From positions 1 to 64,000 of the forward strand of contig CAUUJV010000005.1 in the NCBI GenBank assembly GCA_963545565.1: a stretch of 64,000 bases of DNA, given 5' to 3'. Source of the stretch: CAUUJV01 sp963545565 (GTDB taxonomy: Bacteria; Actinomycetota; Actinomycetes; Actinomycetales; Bifidobacteriaceae). Below, piece by piece: positions 44,863 to 52,417 of this stretch. The notes beneath the pieces are model-generated. The model saw only the letters and a program-made list of their open reading frames with translations, was not told where the DNA came from and did not search any database. The position numbers were made by a program, and so were the translations under genes. The first letter of the stretch is position 1. Each line of letters opens with the position of its first letter.

Positions 44863-46335
44863 ATGAGCGAGACTGATCAGGCCACGTCTGATGTTTTATC
44901 AAGCCAATCTGACGTTCTTCTCGAAAACGATGTATTAGCACAGCGTACCGAGCAAGATTCAGGTCAGGAAATCTGGCGAGAGCGTGAATCGCGTAATCGG
45001 TTAAAACACGTTACTGGTTTGGGTGAGCTTCAGGATGTTACTGAGGTTGAATATCGCAAAGTTCGTCTCGAACGCGTTGTGCTTGTTGGTGTGTGGTCTA
45101 GCCGTGAAACTACGCAGGCTGAAGCTGAGGAATCGCTTCGTGAACTTGCTGCTTTAGCTGAAACAGCAGGTGCAGAGGTGATGGATGGTGTGCTTCAGCA
45201 TCGTTTTAAGCCGGATGCTTCCACTTTTGTCGGAAAAGGCAAAGCTTCAGAAATTGCTGGAATTGTTGCTGCAACTGAAGCAGACACTATTGTGGTAGAT
45301 GCAGATTTGGCTCCTTCTCAACGCCGTGAACTTGAGGATGTTACGAAGGTGAAGGTTGTTGATCGCACCGCCGTAATTCTCGATATTTTTGCTCAGCATG
45401 CCACAAGCCGTGAGGGCAAGGCGCAGGTGGAACTTGCGCAAATGGAATATATGCTTCCACGTTTGCGTGGTTGGGGTGGTTCTCTTTCTCGTCAGGCTGG
45501 TGGTCAGGCTGCTGGCGTAAATGGCGGTATCGGTTCTCGAGGTCCTGGTGAAACAAAAATCGAGCTAGATCGCCGTGTGATTCGCACACGTATGGCTCGT
45601 TTGCGTAAGCAGATTGCTCAAATGGCTCCTGCTCGTGATGTTAAACGTGGGTCTCGCCGCCGCTTTGGGCTTCCAACAGTTGCAGTGGTTGGTTATACTA
45701 ACGCCGGTAAGTCTTCACTGATTAATCGGTTAACTGGTTCTAATGAGCTTGTAGAGAATGCTCTTTTTGCCACTTTGGACACAGCTGTGCGCCGTACACA
45801 GACGCACGATGGCCGTGCATTCATGTATGTAGACACAGTTGGCTTTGTGCGTCGCCTTCCAACCCAGCTTGTGGAAGCATTTAAGTCAACTCTTGAAGAA
45901 GTGACTGAGTCTCATGTGATTGTGCATGTTGTAGATTCTTCTCACCCTGATCCTTTCTCTCAAATTGATGCTGTGAATGATGTTTTGAAGGATATTCCTG
46001 GAGTTGAGAACATTCCAGCGATTATTGTGTTTAACAAAGTAGATCGTATTGATTTTGTGTCTCGAAAGCGCTTAGAAAATCTTGCTCCTGATGCGTTTTT
46101 CGTTTCTGCGGCAACAGGTGAGGGGATTGATGAGCTGATTCATACCGTTGAGGGGCATTTGCCGACTCCAGGTGTGAAGGTTAACGCAGTTTTGCCTTAT
46201 ACAAGTGGCTCTCTGCTTTCTCAAGTTCGTGAATACGGGCATATTAATTCTATTGAGTATGAGAATGATGGCACTTATATTGAAGCTGAAGTAGACAGTC
46301 GCATAGCTGCTGCAGTTATAGATCAGTCACTCTAA
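44863..46335 (+). CDS. hflX: Ribosome-associated GTPase HflX
   Basis: GTPase that binds the 50S subunit and splits stalled ribosomes under stress. An N-terminal domain holds ETTQAEAEESLRELAALAETA and STFVGKGKASEI. A GGxGSRGPGETKIELDRR-like segment precedes the G domain with G1 GYTNAGKSSL, G3 DTVGFVRRLP and G4 FNKVD. A C-terminal EEGIDEL-like region follows. GAGGTG lies before the ATG. The 266 nt upstream contains no gene; much of 44640-44715 is alternating purine/pyrimidine sequence. Confidence 0.93.
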   Translation: MSETDQATSDVLSSQSDVLLENDVLAQRTEQDSGQEIWRERESRNRLKHVTGLGELQDVTEVEYRKVRLERVVLVGVWSSRETTQAEAEESLRELAALAETAGAEVMDGVLQHRFKPDASTFVGKGKASEIAGIVAATEADTIVVDADLAPSQRRELEDVTKVKVVDRTAVILDIFAQHATSREGKAQVELAQMEYMLPRLRGWGGSLSRQAGGQAAGVNGGIGSRGPGETKIELDRRVIRTRMARLRKQIAQMAPARDVKRGSRRRFGLPTVAVVGYTNAGKSSLINRLTGSNELVENALFATLDTAVRRTQTHDGRAFMYVDTVGFVRRLPTQLVEAFKSTLEEVTESHVIVHVVDSSHPDPFSQIDAVNDVLKDIPGVENIPAIIVFNKVDRIDFVSRKRLENLAPDAFFVSAATGEGIDELIHTVEGHLPTPGVKVNAVLPYTSGSLLSQVREYGHINSIEYENDGTYIEAEVDSRIAAAVIDQSL

Positions 46336-46554
46336 TATTTCTTTATACCCTATTCATGTCATTCCATTCCCGCAGCAAGATTACAGTGGGATTATGCAGT
46401 AAAGCTAGTGTGATGAATCTCATGAGAAGAAATGTTTTGCTCGTCATATTCTCGCGATAGACTTAAAACAGTTCTGTACAAGATTTATACAAGATTTTTG
46501 AAGAGAATTTAAAGTTTTTGTAATAAAAATATAAGGATTAAGAGAGGTAATCTC

Positions 46555-47517
46555 GTGTCAAAGTCCCTTATTCGCCCTACTAAACTCGCTATCATCGGTG
46601 CAGGTGCAGTTGGTTCTACTACTGCCTTTGCAGCTGCTCAGCGTGGTGTTGCTCGTGAGATTGTTTTGGAAGATATCAATCTCAAGCGTGTTGAGGCTGA
46701 AGTGCTTGATATGCAGCATGGTTCAAGCTTCTATCCTACTGTTTCTATCACAGGTTCTGATGATGTTGAGTCTTGCCGTGATGCAGATGTAGTTGTCATT
46801 ACTGCAGGTGCTCGCCAGCAGCCAGGGCAGAGCCGTTTGGATCTTGCAGGCGCAACTATCAACATTATGAAGTCCATTATTCCTAATGTTGTGAAAGTGG
46901 CTCCTAATGCAATTTATTTGCTTATCACTAATCCTGTTGACGTTGTAACTCATGTTGCTCTTAAGCTCTCTGGCCTTCCAGCAAATCAGATGTTTGGTTC
47001 TGGTACCAACCTTGATTCTGTTCGTTTGCGCTTCCTTATTGCTCAGCAGACTGGTGTGAACGTTAAGAATGTTCATGCTTATATTGCTGGAGAGCATGGT
47101 GATTCTGAGGTTCCTCTGTGGTCTTCTGCAACCATTGGTGGTGTTCCAATGCTTGAGTGGAAGGAACTTGACGGTCACGAACCTTTGACCGCTGAAGTTC
47201 GCGAAAATATCCATCAGGAAGTTAAGAATGCGGCTTACCGCATTATTGAGGGTAAGGGCGCAACCAACTATGCAATCGGTATGTCTGCAGTAGACATTAT
47301 TGAATCTATTCTTTCTGATTCCAATCGTATTCTTCCGGTATCTTCTATGCTGGATGATTTCCACGGAATTTCTAATGTATGCATGTCTGTTCCGAGTGTT
47401 CTCAATCGTAATGGTGTGAATACTCGCCTGAATACTCCTTTGAGTGATGAAGAACTTGCTGCTTTGACTCGTTCTTCCGAAACTTTGTGTCAGACTGCTG
47501 CACAGTTTGGTTTCTAA
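46555..47517 (+). CDS. ldh: L-lactate dehydrogenase
   Basis: Reduces pyruvate to L-lactate, regenerating NAD at the end of the bifid shunt. The Rossmann motif is AIIGAGAVGSTTAFA. The NAD/substrate region has VVITAGARQQPGQSRLDL and LLITNPVDVVTHVAL, and the catalytic His is in GEHGDSEVPLWSS. The start is GTG at 46555, behind AGAGAGG. The codon use is strongly biased to GCT/GGT/CTT, as expected for a highly expressed gene. The 219-nt upstream region should hold its promoter. A strong terminator follows. Confidence 0.95.
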   Translation: MSKSLIRPTKLAIIGAGAVGSTTAFAAAQRGVAREIVLEDINLKRVEAEVLDMQHGSSFYPTVSITGSDDVESCRDADVVVITAGARQQPGQSRLDLAGATINIMKSIIPNVVKVAPNAIYLLITNPVDVVTHVALKLSGLPANQMFGSGTNLDSVRLRFLIAQQTGVNVKNVHAYIAGEHGDSEVPLWSSATIGGVPMLEWKELDGHEPLTAEVRENIHQEVKNAAYRIIEGKGATNYAIGMSAVDIIESILSDSNRILPVSSMLDDFHGISNVCMSVPSVLNRNGVNTRLNTPLSDEELAALTRSSETLCQTAAQFGF

Positions 47518-47567
47518 AAATAGGTACCTAAAGAGATAAGTATCTAATAAATATCTAAAGAAATAGA

Positions 47568-47602
47568 AGAGGTCGTTCCCCTATTTTAGGAGAGCGACCT
47601 CT
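47568..47602. terminator. Bidirectional terminator between ldh and lexA
   Basis: AGAGGTCG (47568-47575) pairs with CGACCTCT (47595-47602), with further inner pairing (TCCCCTA with TAGGAGA). It lies between convergent genes. Confidence 0.75.
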
Positions 47603-47653
47603 AAATTAATTGCAGAAGCTCTAAATTCTTTTTGGAAAAGAGAGTGATCTTAT

Positions 47654-48430
47654 CTAGATTTTACGCAGCACTGTTACGACTTTTCCCATAATCTGTGCAT
47701 GAGTCCCGTCAATTGGAGAGTATGAAGGGTTGTGAGGCATAAGCCATACATGCCCGTTGTCTTTTCTAAAAGTCTTAACTGTTGCTTCATCGTCTAGAAG
47801 GGCAGCAACAATATCACCATTTTGAGCAGTGTTCTGCTTTCGAACAACTACGAAATCGCCATCGCAAATTGCCGCATCAATCATTGAGTCACCGTGGACT
47901 TCAAGCATAAATAGGTTACCGGTTCCTGTTAGGCGCTCTGGCAATCGCATAACATCATCAACGTGCTGTTCAGCAGTAATAGGTGTGCCTGCAGCGATGC
48001 GGCCAACTAATGGAACATCATGAGATTCAAGAATAGACTCTTGGTCATACTCTTGGGCGGGAAAATTGATAATAGTTGCGTGATTATCTCTACCATCAAT
48101 AGTGTTTGTATTTTCGGAAGTCTCAGTTACTGAGGTCTGATCAACAACTTCTAGTGCGCGGCCTTTATTTGCGCTTGTGCGGACAAATCCCTTCTGCTCA
48201 AGTACCTCAAGTTGATGCTTTACGGAAGAAGTGCTTTTAAGCCCAACAAGTTTGCCTATCTCACGCAAAGTTGGAGCAAATCCATGTTCAGAAACATGAG
48301 TGCGAATAGCATCAAGAATCTGCAACTGGCGTGCCGATAGCTGTTTCTCTGCTGATGTGCGCGAAGAGTGATCAGCAAGCGCGCTCTTTTTGTGAGCGGG
48401 AACTTCTTCGGGGAAAGCAATGGCACTCAT
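47654..48430 (-). CDS. lexA: SOS repressor LexA
   Basis: Represses DNA-damage genes and cleaves itself when RecA filaments form. The N-terminal winged helix reads LSARQLQILDAIRTHVSE and APTLREIGKLVGLKSTSSVK. The cleavage site is A147-G148 in RIAAGTPI. The catalytic dyad is S182 (VHGDSMID) and K219 (ATVKTFRK). AAAGGAA precedes the ATG. It is divergent from a LysM-domain gene, and several LexA boxes lie in the shared 140-nt intergenic region, so it is autoregulated. Confidence 0.96.
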   Translation of the reverse strand: MSAIAFPEEVPAHKKSALADHSSRTSAEKQLSARQLQILDAIRTHVSEHGFAPTLREIGKLVGLKSTSSVKHQLEVLEQKGFVRTSANKGRALEVVDQTSVTETSENTNTIDGRDNHATIINFPAQEYDQESILESHDVPLVGRIAAGTPITAEQHVDDVMRLPERLTGTGNLFMLEVHGDSMIDAAICDGDFVVVRKQNTAQNGDIVAALLDDEATVKTFRKDNGHVWLMPHNPSYSPIDGTHAQIMGKVVTVLRKI

Positions 48431-48477
48431 GGGGTTCCTTTCGTTAGAACAACCATATCGTGAAAATATCGTAAAAG

Positions 48478-48560
48478 CAAACAGATGTTCGAAAAAAGTA
48501 CTTGAATTAATCGAACATTTGTGCCATATTTAGAACATACGTTCGACGAACATTTGTTCG
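48478..48560. promoter_or_regulatory. Cluster of LexA (SOS) boxes
   Basis: Four sites match the Gram-positive box CGAACNNNNGTTCG to different degrees: CGAACATTTGTTCG at 48547-48560 (perfect), AGAACATACGTTCG at 48532-48545 (one change), CAAACAGATGTTCG at 48478-48491 (one change), and CGAACATTTGTGCC at 48512-48525 (two changes). The last lies close to the start of the LysM gene. The cluster can control lexA and the divergent gene together. Confidence 0.88.
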
Positions 48561-48569
48561 AAAGGATTT

Positions 48570-48899
48570 ATGATGGCAGAGAAGAAGACTCATAAGACTC
48601 ACCTGAGATTAACTCGTCGTGGCAAGATAGTTGCTGCTCTTCTTGCTGTTATCGTTTTGTGGGGAGCTGCCATGTTTGCGCTGCCAACTGCTCAAGCAGA
48701 AGATGCTGGTCAACCGATGGAAGTAACAAGTTATGTGGTGGGCAGTGGCGACACCATGTGGAAATATGCAAGTATGATTACTCCTCAAGGTGAAGATGTT
48801 AATGACAGTATTGATTACCTTATGGAGCTCAATAACTTGGATTCCACTACGCTAACTCCGGGGGAGCGAATTGTTGTCCCTACTGCTGATATTCAGTAG
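48570..48899 (+). CDS. LysM-domain protein, candidate SOS cell-division inhibitor
   Basis: A 109-residue protein with a basic N terminus, one membrane segment (about 18-37, IVAALLAVIVLWGAAMFAL) and an extracytoplasmic LysM domain (SYVVGSGDTMWKYASMI to PGERIVVP). It lies directly behind a perfect LexA box and between lexA and nrdR. That is the same place as the mycobacterial LysM gene chiZ (Rv2719c), and a role analogous to YneA/DivS-type division inhibitors is likely. The small size, single anchor and LysM domain fit that role, but sequence similarity to those proteins is limited. ATGs at 48570 and 48573 are adjacent; AAAGGA lies upstream. Confidence 0.8.
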   Translation: MMAEKKTHKTHLRLTRRGKIVAALLAVIVLWGAAMFALPTAQAEDAGQPMEVTSYVVGSGDTMWKYASMITPQGEDVNDSIDYLMELNNLDSTTLTPGERIVVPTADIQ

Positions 48900-48952
48900 T
48901 TTTTTGATAAACAGATTGGTGATATATCCAATAAAGCCAGTAGTCTGGCTAT

Positions 48953-49399
48953 ATGCACTGTCCTTTTTGTCAAAATAAAGATACTAAAGTCGTCGATACT
49001 CGTGTAGGTGAAGATGGTTACACTATTCGTCGCCGGCGAGAGTGTCCAGTCTGCAAACGTAGGTTCACAACACAGGAGAATGTTGTGCTCCTTGTTGTGA
49101 AGCGTTCGGGCAATGCTGAGCCATTCAATCGAGATAAGGTTATCTCAGGTGTGCGTAAGGCATGTCAAGGGCGAAATATTGATGAAGAGCAACTCAAACA
49201 GTTGGGGCAAAAGGTTGAGGTTGACCTGCGTTCTAGGGGAGTAGCTGAGATTAAAGCAGCCGAAGTTGGCAAGGCAATTCTCGAACCGCTGCGAGAGCTT
49301 GATCCTGTTGCTTACATGCGCTTTGCAAGCGTGTACAAGAACTTCAACACTCTTGAGGATTACGAAGATGCCATCAAAGAGTTTAAAGAGTCCAAGTAA
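48953..49399 (+). CDS. nrdR: Transcriptional repressor NrdR
   Basis: Zinc-ribbon and ATP-cone regulator of ribonucleotide reductase genes. The zinc ribbon has CPFCQNKDTKV and CPVCKRRFTT, followed by the ATP-cone (VVKRSGNAEPFNRDKVISGV) and AYMRFASVYKNF. Length is typical (148). A small hairpin AGCCAG/CTGGCT (48935-48940 with 48945-48950) ends two bases before the ATG and may affect translation. It follows the LysM gene, and SOS induction may read through into it. Confidence 0.95.
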   Translation: MHCPFCQNKDTKVVDTRVGEDGYTIRRRRECPVCKRRFTTQENVVLLVVKRSGNAEPFNRDKVISGVRKACQGRNIDEEQLKQLGQKVEVDLRSRGVAEIKAAEVGKAILEPLRELDPVAYMRFASVYKNFNTLEDYEDAIKEFKESK

Positions 49400-49412
49400 A
49401 AGAAGCGTGTGT

Positions 49413-50216
49413 TCAACGGGTGAATTGTGCCCCGTTTCCCCAATTCCAACTACCGTGACCAACACCAATTTGGAAGTGCATCTTCGCAATTCCTAAATCA
49501 ATGAACCCGTTACTGCCGGATGCCTCAGGATTGAATTGCGCAGAAATAGTTTGAGTTTGAGCGTCATAGACAAAAGTCACTGGCTGCCTATTGCGTGCAG
49601 AAGGTGCCTTCAGGGCAGCAGTTACACCGGCTGTCACCCATTCAGGAACATCGGCGCAACCATCTTTAGAGGTGCTATTTACCACTTTGAGTACATCGTG
49701 TAATGATTTAGATTCGCGGTGATTTTGTTGGAATTCGCATCGATTTTCGTATGTTTCATCCATTACTTGCTCATGATTAGAGGCATAACCAATCACAATG
49801 CCCAAATATAGTTCTTCATTTGGCTCAATATAAACACTTTTTTCTGCTTGAGATTTATTCCAGCTGCCGCCTACCCAGGCGGTTGCTAGACCTGTCAATG
49901 TGGCATCAAGGACAATTCTCTCGCCATAGAAGCCAGCCTTTTCCTTGGACTCGTCGTCATCTTTTGGGCCAACCAAAGCAATGAAATGAGCAGCATTCGT
50001 GTAATGACCTGAAGCATTAGCTTCTTCGAAAACACTAGGCTTATTCTCAGCTAACTGAATATGGAGTCCGGATAGTAAATTAAATGCATCTATACGAGAA
50101 CGCAGCTGGCGAGCAAAATTCTCATCAATAAAATCATCATCGAACTTACGAGTGGTTACTCGCACATCTACAGCGTCAATGAGTTGTGTATGAGATTCCT
50201 GAGACATACGAATCAT
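49413..50216 (-). CDS. Nitroreductase-family protein
   Basis: A two-domain nitroreductase-like flavoprotein. Family-like parts are VDVRVTTRKFDDDFIDENF near the N terminus, YGERIVLDATLTGLATAWVGG in the centre, LYLGIVIGYASN, and in the C-terminal half the PEWVTAGVTAALKAPSARNR repeat of the N-terminal FMN-binding type. It ends GHGSWNWGNGAQF. The start is uncertain: 50216 (ATG) begins near the conserved part, while a GTG at 50273 would add 19 residues. No clear ribosome binding site supports either. Substrate unknown. Confidence 0.75.
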   Translation of the reverse strand: MIRMSQESHTQLIDAVDVRVTTRKFDDDFIDENFARQLRSRIDAFNLLSGLHIQLAENKPSVFEEANASGHYTNAAHFIALVGPKDDDESKEKAGFYGERIVLDATLTGLATAWVGGSWNKSQAEKSVYIEPNEELYLGIVIGYASNHEQVMDETYENRCEFQQNHRESKSLHDVLKVVNSTSKDGCADVPEWVTAGVTAALKAPSARNRQPVTFVYDAQTQTISAQFNPEASGSNGFIDLGIAKMHFQIGVGHGSWNWGNGAQFTR

Positions 50217-50338
50217 TGTGCCACGATTTTCTGCGATATGTAATTCGTGAGTTCGCAGTAGACGTGAGTTCACAGTAGAATAAGTAGTGCGCAGTACATG
50301 GCGTATGGCTGTATTAACCTCAATTTCAAGGAAGAATC

Positions 50339-51097
50339 ATGATCGAAACTGCACAAGCTTTTGGAATCGACATTGGTGGCTCTGGCATAAAGGGAGCTCC
50401 TGTTGACCTTGTAAATGGCCGTTTTGCTGATGAACGTTTGCGTATTCCAACTCCTGAAGCATCAACTCCACAGGCAGTAGCAGATATTGTCAAAGAGATT
50501 CTTGACCATTACGATGTGGCTGATGGAACTCCTATTGGTGTTGCATTCCCCGCTCCCGTAAAGCCTGGTAAAAAGCTTACTTTTATGGCAAATTTGGATC
50601 AGTCTTGGGTCGGTATCGATATTGAAGAACTTTTGACTGAACGCACTGGTCGCCGAATTCACGTTGTGAATGATGCCGACGCGGCTGGTCTTGCTGAAGC
50701 ACAGTTTGGTGCAGGTAAGAATCATAAAGGTCTTGTTATTGCAACAACACTTGGCACAGGTATCGGCTCAGCATTGATTATGGATGGTGTGCTTGTTCCT
50801 AACACTGAGCTTGGTCACCTTGAGCTCAATGGCAAAGATGCAGAACGTTATGCTGCGGATTCTGCCCGTTCACGCAAAGATTTAAGCTGGGAGAAGTGGG
50901 GAGAACGTCTCACTAAATACTACTCTTTGCTTGAACACTATTTCAGTCCAGATCTCTTTATTGTAGGCGGCGGTGTGAGTAAGAAGAGCGCAAAGTTCTT
51001 CCCATACATCAAGATTAAAACGCCTATTGTTCCTGCCCAGCTTTTGAACGATGCGGGGATTGTGGGTGCAGCTTATTATGCATCTGTGCAGCAGTAA
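50339..51097 (+). CDS. ppgK: Polyphosphate glucokinase
   Basis: ROK-family kinase that phosphorylates glucose with polyphosphate or ATP. The phosphate site is FGIDIGGSGIKGAPVDL, the catalytic region NDADAAGLAEAQFGAGK with its Asp, and the adenosine/polyP region IATTLGTGIGSALI and IVGGGVSKK. AAGGAAG precedes the ATG. At 252 residues it matches actinobacterial PpgK. It supplies glucose-6-phosphate, which fits with sucrose breakdown elsewhere in this window. Confidence 0.9.
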   Translation: MIETAQAFGIDIGGSGIKGAPVDLVNGRFADERLRIPTPEASTPQAVADIVKEILDHYDVADGTPIGVAFPAPVKPGKKLTFMANLDQSWVGIDIEELLTERTGRRIHVVNDADAAGLAEAQFGAGKNHKGLVIATTLGTGIGSALIMDGVLVPNTELGHLELNGKDAERYAADSARSRKDLSWEKWGERLTKYYSLLEHYFSPDLFIVGGGVSKKSAKFFPYIKIKTPIVPAQLLNDAGIVGAAYYASVQQ

Positions 51098-51208
51098 TTT
51101 TGCTGTAAGGGCTTGTAACTTCAGCAGTTGCCTATAAGCTTTGAGAAAGATAGCTTTTGAAAAGATCTGACTTTACAAGTTAAATAAAAAAATAGATAAC
51201 GGATAATA

Positions 51209-52408
51209 GTGAGTTCTCCACAATTTTCACATCGCGTTGGTTCAACGAATCCTAATCCTGTAACCCTTGCTGTGTATGAAAGCGCGCAGCAAGGGATTTC
51301 TTTGCGCGGTCTTAATGATTCCAATCCCACACACTATGGTTTGGCTCCCGCCGAATTGCCACAACAATATTCAGCAGATCCGCGAGGTGATAAATCCACA
51401 CGTGAAACTCTTGCTGATTTCTTAGCTCATCGCAATACGAATGTTTCGGCGGATAATCTTTACATTCTAAGCTCTACCTCTCAAGCTTATGCGTGGATTT
51501 TTATGCTGATGTGTGATGTTGGTGACGTGGTTTTAGCCCCAACTCCTGGGTATCCACTTATCGAATCGATAGCACGGCTAACCGGCGTTAACGTGCTTTT
51601 TTATGAGCAGTTCTATGATGACCGCTGGTCTCTTGACGCGCAGCAGATTGAGGAGCTCATCAAATCTGCGGAGGGGAAAGTGCGCTCACTCGTTCTGATT
51701 AATCCCAACAATCCAACCGGATCATATATCAAAGCGCAAGAGCGAGCTTCTCTTATTGAATTATGCAAAAAATATGGGCTTGCGATTATAGCTGATGAAG
51801 TTTTCTACGACTATGATTTAGAACCTTTTGAAGATAGAAAGCGCTGGGCTGGAGAAGACTCAGTTCTTACTTTCGCTTTAGATGGTTTTTCTAAGATGTT
51901 GGCTGCACCTCACGCAAAAGTGGGATGGATTCAAGTAAGCGGCCCGACTGCTGAAGTTTTTGAAGCTAAAAAACGTCTTGACATGATTGCTGATGATTTC
52001 CTTCCAATTTCTGAATTTCAAAATCAAGCAATCGCACGTATGTTGCGTGATGCTCCGGAGCAAACAGCTCGCGTGAAAGCGAGAGTAACGGCAAACTTAA
52101 AGCATTTACACGAAGTTCTTAATGCTGATATTGAGGCCGTGAAGAGCGGTGATAATGGTCACGACGGGGTAGTGAGCGTACTTCGCGCTGAGGGTGGTTG
52201 GAATGTTCTGCTGCGTTTCCCCTCAACAATTGATGAAAACGAGCTCTCCAAGGTCTTAATTCGTGATTTCAAGAAACAACCCCAACCTGGCTATTTCTTT
52301 GATATGACTTCAAATGGGTATGTGACCCTTTCACTACTGCCTGAACCCGATATTTTTGATGAGAACATCCGAGCTATTCTGGCTGCTGTGCACACATTCT
52401 TACATTAA
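51209..52408 (+). CDS. PLP-dependent aminotransferase, class I/II
   Basis: A fold-type I aminotransferase of 399 residues. Seen are the PLP-ring region SSTSQAYAWIFMLMCDVGD, APTPGYPL, LINPNNPTGSYI, the IIADEVFYDYDL Asp/Tyr pair and the Schiff-base lysine in GFSKMLAAPHAKVGW. It ends 9 nt before the convergent membrane protein gene. The GTG start at 51209 has only weak ribosome binding. Substrate specificity cannot be deduced; the family includes alanine, aspartate and aromatic aminotransferases. Confidence 0.85.
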   Translation: MSSPQFSHRVGSTNPNPVTLAVYESAQQGISLRGLNDSNPTHYGLAPAELPQQYSADPRGDKSTRETLADFLAHRNTNVSADNLYILSSTSQAYAWIFMLMCDVGDVVLAPTPGYPLIESIARLTGVNVLFYEQFYDDRWSLDAQQIEELIKSAEGKVRSLVLINPNNPTGSYIKAQERASLIELCKKYGLAIIADEVFYDYDLEPFEDRKRWAGEDSVLTFALDGFSKMLAAPHAKVGWIQVSGPTAEVFEAKKRLDMIADDFLPISEFQNQAIARMLRDAPEQTARVKARVTANLKHLHEVLNADIEAVKSGDNGHDGVVSVLRAEGGWNVLLRFPSTIDENELSKVLIRDFKKQPQPGYFFDMTSNGYVTLSLLPEPDIFDENIRAILAAVHTFLH

Positions 52409-52417
52409 GTGAGCTAT

